Origin: Calliopum simillimum
Taxonomy: Eukaryota; Arthropoda; Insecta; Diptera; Lauxaniidae
Assembly: GCA_951812925.1 (NCBI GenBank)
Contig: OX638370.1
Span: forward strand, 24,977,964 to 25,041,963
DNA length: 64,000 nt
Reading direction: 5' to 3'
The notes under the pieces are model-generated. The model had not been told where the DNA came from. It saw only the letters and a list, made by a program, of their open reading frames with translations, and searched no databases. Positions 12,128 to 24,500 of the stretch are shown here, one piece after another; the first letter of the stretch is position 1; every line of letters begins with the position of its first letter. The translations under genes and the position numbers were made by a program.

Positions 12128-12550
12128 CTAATATAAATAACGCCATATCAGCCATATAACAAATGCTATGCCCATTACTAAATCCATAGGCAGCGTAAGT
12201 TTGCCACGTTGTGTTGCTTCAACACGCGCCACTTCAATGATCTTACGCGCACAACGTAACCACCGTGAAACTGTTATCGCTTCACCTGCAGAAAGTTCAA
12301 TTTCCTCCTTTAATTGACCATTGGGTCCAGTTTTAGTTGATATCATGATGCATTTTGTATTGTTCAGCTGTAACTCGACAGCTTCCCAATTATAGTGACA
12401 ACGGTAGGTGAGTCGCCGTTTACGTACTTCGGTGCATATGAAGCAGCGATCGAATAGAAACACTTTCGCACGGTACTTTTTTCGCGAACGATAATGATAG
12501 GCATCGAATTCTGAAGATTTGCGAAATTGCCCTTGAGACAATATATTGAA
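12128..12550 (-). CDS. RhoGEF coding exon 7 (PH domain and C-terminal hydrophobic tail)
   Basis: Follows a 69-bp intron with acceptor TTCTTCAG|TTC. It encodes the whole PH domain, from FNILSQGQFRKSSEFDAYHY through AKVFLFDRCFICTEVRKRR to SRWLRCARKII. A tail then runs through LPMDLVMGIAFVIWLIW to RYLY and TAG. The last 19 residues are almost entirely hydrophobic or aromatic, like a tail anchor. A GTAAGA donor-like site at CGC|GTAAGA lies upstream of the tail (within ARK), so an alternative end is possible. I saw no further exon below 12128. Confidence 0.9.
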   Translation of the reverse strand, partial: FNILSQGQFRKSSEFDAYHYRSRKKYRAKVFLFDRCFICTEVRKRRLTYRCHYNWEAVELQLNNTKCIMISTKTGPNGQLKEEIELSAGEAITVSRWLRCARKIIEVARVEATQRGKLTLPMDLVMGIAFVIWLIWRYLY

Positions 12551-15500
12551 CTGAAGAAAGAAGAGAAATTTGAAGTTTATTTATTTATTTTAAAATAGAT
12601 AAATTATGATGCCACATACCTCATTTAACTCGTCGATAGTGAGTACTTCCTCGGACTGATTGACCACTTCAAGCAGCCGCCGCAAACGTGTCTCCAGCTT
12701 ACAGACAGACGTTAAGACGGGCTTACAGCTGATGCCAGATTTGTAGAATTCCTGTGAAATATAAAGTTGAAAGAAATGTATCAATTGTATGAATAATTAA
12801 TATTATATCTATATATTAATACACAACACAAAAATTTGTCCTACCTTTTTACTATGTTTGAAATGGAGCACGACTTTGAATTATACATCATTAGAAAGGT
12901 ATTTTTGTGTAAGTGTGCACAAAGCTAAAACTATTTTAATATTTTGCCATTAAGTCAGGTAAAATTAAATGCGGTCAGACAGTGCTGAAAAGAGGATACA
13001 GCACAAAGAGAAAGAGACAAAGCTGACTGACATTGACTTCATGTCTTTTTGTTTTCTTTTCTTTTCTTTTCACATTTGTCATTGTACCAGGGATTATACT
13101 TTTCTATTTTGTACCAAATAGCAAAAAATGTACTAAGACGGTCCAAAAAATACCAAAATTGTTAAATACATTTGTGGTCAAACAATGCGTCCCAGAAAAT
13201 TTAATTTAACGATAATAAAGAGAACAAGATCAATCCGAATCATCTTAGGTCAATGGCAGATCCAAAATGGCGTATAACTTTCTCAAAAAAATAATAATAT
13301 TAAAACAAAACTGTGGCTATGGGGGTTTTTTTATATCGCACATTCCACATTCGGGATCAAACTTTTCAAAAAAGCGGGCAGATCCAAAAAGTCGGACAAT
13401 TTTCAAAAAAAAAATTATTATAGCACTAGAAAATTTTGACTTAGGGCGATTTTTGAGTTCGCTGCTTCCGAATTCAGGATCAAATTTTTCGAAAACATAG
13501 TGGTGGATCAAAAATGGCGGACAATTTTCTTAAAAAAAAATGATTATACAATAGCTCTACAATCCTCTACAATAGCTCTACAGATCCAAAATGACGGATT
13601 CCGAACTCAGGCAAAATTTTTCCGAAAACGCAATCGTGGATCCAAAATATCGGACAATTTTCTCAAAGAATGATTATATCACGGCAAAATTGTGGCTAGG
13701 GGCGTATTTGAGGTCGCTGATTCCAAATTCGGAAACCAGTTTTTCACAAATAAAATGGCGGATCCAAAATGGCGGACATCAAAACAAAATTATTGTCAGC
13801 GGGGATTTGTAGGTCTCTGGTGGATCAAAAAATGATTGCATCACGACAAAGGGGAGTTTTTGAGCACGCCGATTCCAAATGCGGGATAAAACTTTTCGGA
13901 AAAAAATTATGGCTAAGGGCCGATTCCAAATTCGGGAAAACGTTGGCGTGGATCCAAAATGGCGAACATTTTCTTAAATTATTATTATATTAAGACAAAA
14001 TTATGGCTAGGGGAGTTTTTGAGGTCTCTTGTGGATCCAAAATGGCGGACAATTTTCTCAAAAAATAATAACATCAAGACCATATTGTGTCAGGGGGATT
14101 TTTGAGTTCGCTGATTCCGTATTTGGGCTAAATTTTTTTGAAAACGTAATTAATTTTGCATCCCAAATGTCGGACAATTTTCTTACAAAATGTATATCAC
14201 AACAATTTTTTCAAAAAGAGTTTTCGAGCACGTTTGATTCCAAATTTGAGTTTAAAACTTTTCGAAAACAAAACAACGTATCCAATACGGCTGACAATCA
14301 CGAGTTATATGGTAGGTGGGCGTCCTTGATCCAATCAAGGCCATTTTCAACTAAGATCTAGATAATATCTCAATGTGGTGCGAATAGGGTGTCGAATAAT
14401 TGCACAGAACCTTAAAAGAGCCTAATGCTAAACCCTGAAATCATTGAGCCGTTGCAATTCCATGCAACTTTTAAGTTCAAATTCACTGAGTGAAAATTCG
14501 TAAATTTGGGAAAGAAAATTAGGGATTTATCCTAATGATCCGCATTTCCTCTTTTTATTAATCAAAACTAATATCTAAAAATGCAAATTTTTAGCAAATA
14601 GACCAAAAAAACTTACTATAAGTTTTATGGGGTAGGACTATTTATAGAAAATTTAAATTTTCTGAATTCATCAAGGTAAAGATGCGAAAACACAGAAATA
14701 GTGCCAGTTTTTGGTATGTTGGTACTTAAAATATGTTGGCTAGATATCTAATTTTAAATTTGTACTATAATATTATTTTATCGGACACATAAATTTTCAG
14801 ACATACATAGGTATGATCGGCTACCGGTCTCTCATATACCACTGTGTGACGTGGAGGCGGTGGCATAGGTAAATACATTCTACAGGCATTACAATGTAGA
14901 ACCATTGACAAGATTGGTGTAAAGCAGAAAATGCATTCTACTTGTGTATAACAAAAACTAAGCATGTTTAGGAAAGGAAATGCCGACAGTTGGATTGCAG
15001 TTTAGTTATAATTTGGTTGCAGTGCAGTAAAATTGCATTGGTGGTTATTAATAAAACATAAAGATCATTTTGTGAAATGTGAAGTAATAAAAGGCCATTT
15101 CGGGGTGTTTTTCAAAAGATTCAAAATTTATAGTGAGCTAAAAAAGAATAAATTATATATCTTTCTCATATCATAAAAGTAATCCCAGCAATAAACTAAA
15201 GTATAAAAGGTCTATGGCTAAAGGGTATTTCAAATTACTCTAATCAAACTTGTTTAAATCTTTTGAAAAAGTTATGATTTCTGTCGCCCACTTACCGATA
15301 TAAATTGCTGCAACAACAATGGATATCGCGTCAGTCTTTGTATGGGCTGTACCAAAAAGCTATCGATGCCCAATTTGTCTTTGAGCTCAGTTTGCAGCGC
15401 CTAGAAGAAATTTTTGTAATTTAAGTGAAAAAGTTTTCAAAATGTAAATCATATAAATGTAAATTTTAATCACTTACCGAAAACCATTCCCGATTTTCTT

Positions 15501-18500
15501 GTCGCAGCTGCAACGAAGCTTTTTTGTTCATAGTAAAAACAACATAACAATAGAATTGATTTCTCTGTAAAAGAAGAAAAGAATATAGATATAGATAGGA
15601 TATAAATATTATGTAGATATAGATGGTAGTTTGAAGGAAAAAATTTTTGAAATCTAAAATTTGAATTTTTTTTTAACTTCATTTAAAGCAAAAGTCTTTA
15701 AATTTTTCAAAATCACGCAATTTTTTTTTTTGTTTTTTTTTTTTTAAATTCAAATAATAATTTTTTTTTTTTATATATAAATAAAAAAACAAAAAAAACA
15801 TTTTGGTGCAAAACGTGACCACAATATACAAAATAATTGAAATGAGTACAACAAACACGCAATGAAGAAATTGCATGGTATGCGAAAAAAATAAACGCAA
15901 ATGTTGGCAACTCTATTAAAATAAGTACATACTTGTAATTACACATTCAAGAGTTGTCGCCAAGGCGGGAATATTTTTCAGGGTTTTTTTTTTTCTTTTG
16001 TGTTGTGTACTTTATGAGGTGCACATGCATAATGTTGTATAAATTAGAGATGATACAACTCTCGATTTTGGGAATTCTGTTAGCAGAAAAAATAATTTCC
16101 AAAAAAAAAAAAAATAGTATTACTTGAACCAATCAAGATACACATATACATATAATGCTATTTAGAAGGCTTTGAGGCCAAAACGGAATATGATAGTAAT
16201 AAATGTAAGCGCACTAACGCATTTCTTTACCGAGGCGAAAACCAGCTGGACAATACAATATAAAGTGTCCCACTTTCTTAAAACACCTTCTGAAAGTTTA
16301 TAGTGAACTTCCTGAATGTATTTCACAAGGTAGTAAAGAGCATCGTAGATAAAAAGTCTTCTTAAATGATAGATGAAGAAGGAAATCCAGAATATCAGAT
16401 ATATCTTGGAGAGAAATCAAAGTTATTGTGAAGAATCGAGTTCAATGGAAACGAATTACTAATAGAACCAAGCCTTCCCCTAGAAGTTGTAGGAAAAAAC
16501 ACACACAATGTATCACAGATGGTCTGAAAGGAAAACCAGTTGGAGATCCAGGGCAATACGAGCCTCATTTTTAAGCTCTCGGATCTCTGACTTGCAAATA
16601 AAGAAAAAAACAAAAAAAAAAACATTCTTGTGTTAATTCGATGAATTTAACTATATGATCCTTACATCTGAGGTGTATCATGTGTTCAGCAAACTTATGC
16701 AAAATATTGCGGGAAATATTTTTGTATACAATTTTAACCCTGTACAACCCCCACATGTAGGTCATTTTTGCTCTTTTCTTAAAAAAGTACAAAAATGACA
16801 ACTAAAACAGGGGAATATTGATTCAGTATGTACTACAGAAATATTTGCTATAAAATTTCACTACTAGTTGCTGAACACTAAAAAAGCAAAATTTTATCCC
16901 GAAAGCAAAATAATCGTTAAAGCCAGTAAGCACTGCTAACAATCAATATTTTCCAAATTTCACCCCACTGTCAAACCCTAAAACTACATTTTGGACAAAA
17001 CTCGTACTCACAAGATCATAACGAAATCACACATGGATTATTTTCCTAGAACTCATTAGCCTATTATATCCTGTTTTTATGGGTCTTTTTGACCCCTTTT
17101 TCTAAAACTGAGCCGCAATGGGATAAAAAAATTTCCAAAAATATCCTAAAAAAAATTTCACTTAGAGTTACCAAAGACGAAAAACTCTTAAAACTTAAGG
17201 TAAGTGCGTCAGGGATGTAATTAATATGCAATGTGAAAAGTCCTAGTTGATTTTAACGATATCTTAGGTTTCGGGCTCAAATGTCGACCTTTACGTGTTC
17301 GAAAACTAGTAGTGAAATTTTATAGCAAATATTTCTGTAATACATACTGACTCAATATTCGCCTGTTTTAAGTGTCATTTTTGTACCTTTTTAAGAAAAG
17401 GGCAAAAATGACCCACATGTGGGGGTTAAACAGGGCTAAAATTTTAACAAGAATATTTCCCGCAATATCTTGCATAAGTTCGCATGATACACCTCAGATG
17501 TAAGGATCATATAGTTAAATTCATCGATTTAACACAAGAATGCGGTATTTTTTTTTTTTTTTTCATGTACAGTGGTTTAAAAAAACTTTAAAAATCGATT
17601 AAAAAAAATGTGACGTGCTGGAGAACAACCACGAGATACGTCTACTTTAAGAATTTTTTGGATTTTCTCATGTGTTTTACAAAAAGTTCGAAATTGTCGA
17701 ATAGTATAATCACTGCAGTTTCTACGACACTGAGCCATCCGTACGTTTGGTGAAAAACTGGATATTACCTTCAATACTCTACGAAGGAATTGTATAAAGG
17801 TTAACAGAAAGAATTCCTTGAACATTTTCTCTGCAACTCCTCTTCTAAAGGTAGAGCCTGGCTAAGCCCCAGGTAAACCCTTTTCTTCTCAGTAAACTCA
17901 AGAAATCTTACCTATCCAGAAATCGGCTCTTTGCTTCATTCTCCCTTACGCACAATGGCAGAAAATGCGGGTTTTTTGGTATTCGGCGGTCAAAAATCTA
18001 TATCTACTAATCAAATACATAAACAAATACAAAAAAGCAGTTCAAAGACACTCTAGTGATTATTTTCTTAGAAGTTATTGAAAGCATTTCTTGTACAGTT
18101 TTGTAGAAAATTACAGAAAACTGTGAAAAATTCGCTAAATATGCCCTAAAAAACGAAGCAAAAAGTAAGGATTTAGTTAAGAGGAACATTAACAGACCAT
18201 AAAATGTAGAATTACACTCTATTGCTTCGAAATTCAAATGATTACTACAGGTAGAAGATCTAATGAGTAATCGTAGTGTAACCCAATGCATTGGAGGAGG
18301 AGTGGGGATTTTAATTATCATATTTTCCAAATCAGGAGAAGTAAACGAACAAAACCTCATCAAAAAAACTTCAATGACTCCACTTCGAGGTTCTCCCTAT
18401 CTTCCCAAAAGGTGTGTCTAATATGTTATGTACCAAAATATTTTAGTAAAACTAATAGTTTTATATTTACAAGAATCGCCCAATGGTCAAAATTTGACCA

Positions 18501-21500
18501 CAAATGCATAAAATAATTTTGGTACATTTTGGACAGTTTACTTAGTACTTTTTTTGCTATTTGGTACAAAATAGAAAAGCTCATTTATCATCCCTGGTTC
18601 AATAAGAAATGTGAAACGAAAAGAAAACAAAAAACATGAAGTCAGTGTCAGTCAGCTTTTTGTCGTTCTCTTTATGCTGTATCCTCTTTTCAGCTCTGTG
18701 TGACCGCGTATTTTGTCGTTGCTAATTTTAAAAAATGTCCATTTAATTTTACCTGTCTAATGGCAAAACATTAAAATAGTTTTAACTTTGTGCACACTTG
18801 CACAAAAATACCTTTCTTATGGTGTATAATTCAAAGTCGTGCTCTATTTCTAACATAGTAAAAAAGGTAGTACAAATTTTTGTCTTGCGTATTAATACAT
18901 AGATTAAGCAACTGAAAAAATATGCAGCTCAGGAAATTCATTATCTTTCTTTGAAACAAAAATCAATTAAACAGGAACTTTAAAAGTCATTCCATAAAGC
19001 ACTTAATATCGTTTTTAAGGTACAATAGAATTTCTCTGACATCACTAGTGCATATTAACCCTTGCATGTGATTGTTGCATTTTATCAAAATTGCCAGTGT
19101 TTTTATTGGAATGTCAATATTACAGGTAAATAAATAACTGTAGCTTAAACAAAACTAAGGTGTGTGCGTTGCCAATTGCAATAATAATAAAATCAGCAGC
19201 AACAACAAAAACTATCATAATAACACTACGACATACAAGGAATAGTTCAATTAAAATGCAGTTATTATAGTCGTAAATTTACATGCACATTTTTTTTAAA
19301 AAAAGTGGATTTTATTGAAATCATAACGCACAAAAAATTGTTATGCTTTAGGAGTGCGCACGAAAATTGGATCCATAGGTCAACAAGTTATATGGAATAT
19401 TAAACAGATTGAGCAAAAGTGCTATGCATGTAAATGAACAATATGGTTTTGGAAATGATTTCAGTAGAATTCTCGCAAAAAAAAAATGGTTCATACTACT
19501 TTATTTCTAATAAATTTTACTAGAATTTCAAGGCAATAGGCAAGTGACAACTCCCAAATAAAATAAATTTTACCTTACTGTTTAAGTAAATTCTGAATTT
19601 TTGAATAACCTTACAGTAAAATAATTTTTTTGAAAATATTAAAGTTTTCACTGTTTGCGAAAATATTTCTGAAATTATTTTAAACTATTTTACTAACAAA
19701 AAATTTTGAATATACCACTTAAATAAGATAATATTTAGACTTTATTGCATTCATCATTCACTATCAAAATACAAACTTCTCTGATTTTGACCCTTAAATT
19801 AAAAATTCTCAAGTGAAATCTTTATTTATTTCTTTTTTTTTATGGCTATAAACACTCTCTCTCGATAGTTTGCAAAAATATTAAAAATGTTGTTTTTGTC
19901 TATTAATTTTACGATACCATCATTGGTACTAAAAATATATACATAAATAACAAATTACTTAAATGTACATATATGTATACATAGACATTAAAAACGTTTT
20001 ATAGTGCCAGGTTTATTATGAAACGAAACAGGAATTTTCGTCTTTAATCTTTTGAATTTCTTAAATTTTATTTTGCGAAAAATTCTTTGTTTTTGTTGCT
20101 ATATATTCTTCAAACAGGTGTTTGACATGAAAATTAATTAATTACCGAAATGATTTTTACGTTGTTTTCTTTTCGTAAACATACGCTACAGTAGGTAAAG
20201 TCAAATGCTATAGAAATCATTTAATATTTTGATTGAGTGTATTACTAATTCAATAATAAATCATTAAAAAAGACATAGTAAGGGTGTATCGAAACTTGAT
20301 AGTTTGAAATATATATACATAGGTATATACAAGAGTAATCACAAATGTAGTCGACATATGTTCGTTTACTAGCTTCGGTGAGAACCATCGACTTCCTCAA
20401 AATCCCCATTAGACTGAAACTCCAACACTCTACTGTTGGCAAATCTTTCATATTTGAAAAAAAATTAAAATAATAATGTTTTCTGTAGATTCTTAGGATT
20501 GATATCTTGAAAAGCTAAGTAATTTTCTCTAAAAATGTGTGAATTTTATGTGGCAAGGATAAAAGGAATCCGCATGGTGTCGAAATACGGAACAGAGTCC
20601 TATTCAAATTGCTATTTATATGTAATTAACCTTTCTGGCCATTAAAATGTCTGGAAAAGGATGAAAGGCTCAACGACTCCAAACATTTTTCTGGAACATT
20701 CCTGCCATTTATTGAAAACTTTTTGTTCTTGTCGAGTCTGAGCACTCATAGCAGCAGGAGCTTGAAAAATTCAGCTTTCCTATTTTCAATAGGGGTGGTA
20801 CCATTCGTGGCCACCTAATACCTTCGCACTCTCGCCTATTTCCATTAGTAGTCGTAGTATTCGTGGCCTGCTTATATCCTATTTCTTCACCTATTTTCCA
20901 TTAGTGGTCGTACTTTTCCATTTCTACACGTACTTATTCCATCACCTACTTTTCATTAGTGGCGAACTAATACCTTACTCCTAAGCCTGCCCATCATTAG
21001 AGGTCGTACTATTCTCGGCCGTCTAATACTTTATCTCAGCTTACAACCATTAGCAACAGAACGCATAATATTCAGTTAGCCATAAGTATTTTTCTTGAAG
21101 CGGACCTTGAATCCTGGATTGGCTGAGTATATCTCAGCTATAGAACCGGGGGTAACCGGAGTTCGTTACAAGTGGCCCAACAGGAATTTTGCTTCTTAAT
21201 TTTTACACATTTTATTTTAACTTTTAGCGGAGTCATCCGGTTTTAAGACCACCATAGCACACTAATATTTTGGAGCACTTTTGTTTTCGAAAAACCTCAA
21301 AAACTACTTAGTTATGTAGCATTCCGAGATCTCAATATTAGGAGCCTCTATACAAATTTTGGGACTATTCCCGTATTTATGTAATTTTTTTGTTTGAAGT
21401 AAAAATAATAAAAATTTGGCTCAGTTCAGTTTTAATATTTTTTTCTACAGCTCTTATTTATTTACTCGTACTTATGTAGCTGAATGTTTAAGCCACCATT

Positions 21501-24500
21501 GTCGATCTAAATATTGAACAATTTTACTCCTCTTAAATGATGCGGAATCATATAAACTTGTCTAAGACTATGTATAAAATAATTATGTATAACGCAAATT
21601 TTTTATTATAAATTTAAAGAGGAAAGGAAACCAAAAAAACATAAACATTTTTTTCTTTATTAATTTTGACTATAAAAACACCCAAATAATTATAAACAAG
21701 CTGTTGTATTGCCAAACCCTGTGACGACTTAAAAGACAAAAACAAAAACGCACACCTTAAAAATTACGTTTTAACCAATTTAAGCCAACAATTTACCATG
21801 ACGTTGTCAATGAGCAGATTTTCATTGTTATGCCGTGGCTGTTAAAAAGGTTTTTTTTTATTTTTCTACTGATTTTTTATTAATTCAAGGTTTTTATTAC
21901 GTATTTTTTTAACATTTCTGTATTTGTTCAGAACCTTTTCAAAAGAAAAAAACTGAAAAATAAAACATACGATTTATTTTGTCGTGCCGGCTTCGAATAT
22001 GTTGCAAATGTGTCAAAACTGTCAGTTCGTGCTTAATTTATTTATTTAGCTTTTGCTGACGATATGTGAAATTCATTATTTAAAATGGGTTTTTTTTCTT
22101 TCTTAAATTTGAATTACAGCCAAAAGTATATAATATGTATAATAGCTTTTCTTCCACATGATTCACTCTGGTATTTTTGAAAACGTTTATGTTTCATATT
22201 GTTCTTTTACTCGTAATTTCTTATCAATTTTGACGTCATTATTTTACCGTCGGCTCGGCGGTTTATTAAGTCACATTAATCATTTTACGTTATTATTGTG
22301 TCTTTGGGCGATAAGCTTATTTCCAGCGTATTTCGTTTTATTTTTAGCATTGCTTACACGCATGTTTTACTATACGAGTATCTATACCCTGCGATTGAGA
22401 TCTACCTGCTGAGTTTCTTTTTTTCATTAAGTATAACTTTTTGTCTGTTTTAGCCAAAACCTCTGCATGAAATTGTTTTTGCAAATCTTTTAGCGCCAAG
22501 ATCAAGATACTTGTTGGAATTCGTTTATTCATTTTTTTAACAATAGCATTTTATAGTGATATTTTTGGAATGAAAAAAACAACTTGTAAGGGTGTCATCT
22601 TTGGCCTTACAAAAATTGTAACTCTCTAATCTAATAACCTAAGTATTCAAAATTCGCCCGTTTTTTTTTTTTTCGTAGAATCTACCCGACTGGCAATATA
22701 TAGATCAGAATGGCTATATATGAAGCAATCCACGCCAAGTGTACCAGGTCAAAATATTTTTTTTCTCCGGTTTTGCTTAAATTTGGCAATACACTAGAAC
22801 ACTTTTTTCGTAAGATGCTTTCCACTTGAGTAAAAAAGATTTTTGCCTGCTGCGGGCGTTCAAAAGCCAAAAACTCCCATGTAGCGTCTGAATCCCATCT
22901 TGAGCCATACATCATTTTAAAGCTTATAAATTATGCTTTAATTTAAAGTACTTTTTAAAAAAAATCGAAGGGGGGTTTTTTTAAAAAAAAAAATTCAAAA
23001 GTATTTTTAAGTATAAAAAATTTTGGTGAAAAAAACTTTTTTCACCAAGAAATATTTTTTTATAAAAAGAACACTTCAAAATTAATGGGACCAGTAACTT
23101 AGATTTATCAATTTACAAACTTTAGTGTAAGCTAAATATAAATTTTTGAAAAAACACCCTTTTCATGAAAATGACTAAAACGCCAACTTCAACACCCTGT
23201 ATTTTAACAACAAATGGTGTTAGGACCAAATCCTTCCGGATTGTTGTTCTTAAGCACCGGATCTACCATATTACCAAATTTGAACGAAACCGGAGAAAAA
23301 CAAATTTTGAGCTGGTACACTTAGCGTGGATTGCTTCATATATAGCCATTCTGATCTATATATTGCCAGTCGGGCGGGTTTCATGTATAAATATATTAGA
23401 CTGACCCAAAAAAACTAAAGGTGTTCCGATCTTAGGTGCTCAGCACTCAAAATGTTCGGTAGGGTCTAGAAACTACGTATGTAAATTTTGGTAAAAAAAT
23501 ATTGAGATTTAGCACTCGCGCAAGCTCGATAAGTAGCGCTGCCTTGACCGTACGAGAAAGGGGTTCTTTCAGCCCGTGGAAATTGATAAAAAAGGATTGG
23601 AACAATTTTTTTTTCTGTCCTACTTTATGTTTTCGAGGTCGCTGAAGACAATGACATTGCCAGTTTTTGGAAAAGATTCCAAGATTTCAAGATATTTAAG
23701 ATTTCTCTCGAAAAAAAAAAAAAAAAAATTTAAGATTTTTGTTAGATTAAATTGCCACTAATCGTAGGAAAATTTTTTATTTTTTTCTCGGACACTAGTC
23801 TTGTAGCCTAGATTGTGACGAACAAAATGAGTGGTCGCACAATATTTTTTGACAAAATTTTCTCGAGATATCGGCCACAGACTGAACCGTTCAGCCGTAT
23901 TGCCGGTCACTGGGGATATCTGCCGATTTTACGCTATTTTCATTGATTTTTGAGATCCTACCTTGTACTTTCGACGTCGCTGGAGATGCTGGAACATTTA
24001 TGATAAATTACCCTAGAGGGATTTCCAATGAAAAGCAGAACTAGCTCTAAAACCTCAACATAAATTTTCCGCGCATGATTCATCTGCAGCTAGTGATTGA
24101 TGACCATCGCGGTTTTCGTCTGGAAAGGTGGCAATGAGTCCCAAATTTTTTTATCTTCCACTGAAAAATTTGGGAGATATTGGCACCTTTCCAGAATAAA
24201 ACCGCGATGGTCATCAATCACTAGCTCCAAATGAATCATGCGCGGAAAAATTATGCCGAGGTTTTAGAGCTAGTTCTGCTTTTCATTGGAAATCCCTCTA
24301 GGGAAATTTATCATAGGAATATCCTGAATGTGTTGAAACATTTGCATTTTATCGTGAAAATAAATGTTCCAGCATCTCCAGCGACTTCGAAAGTACAAGG
24401 TAGGATCTCAAAAATCAATGAAAATAGCGTAAAATCGGCAGATATTGCCAGTGACCGGCAATACGGCAGAACGGTTCAGTCTGTGGCCGATATCCCGAGA

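Noticed and set aside
13267..14361. Chain of ORFs with repeated SGSNFSK/NSGSNFSK-like residues
   Set aside because: The repeated residues come from the ~122-bp DNA tandem array; the frames change from unit to unit.
17577..18363. Minus-strand ORFs of 82 and 118 codons
   Set aside because: No recognised motif, AT-rich composition and no splice-site fit to the RhoGEF.
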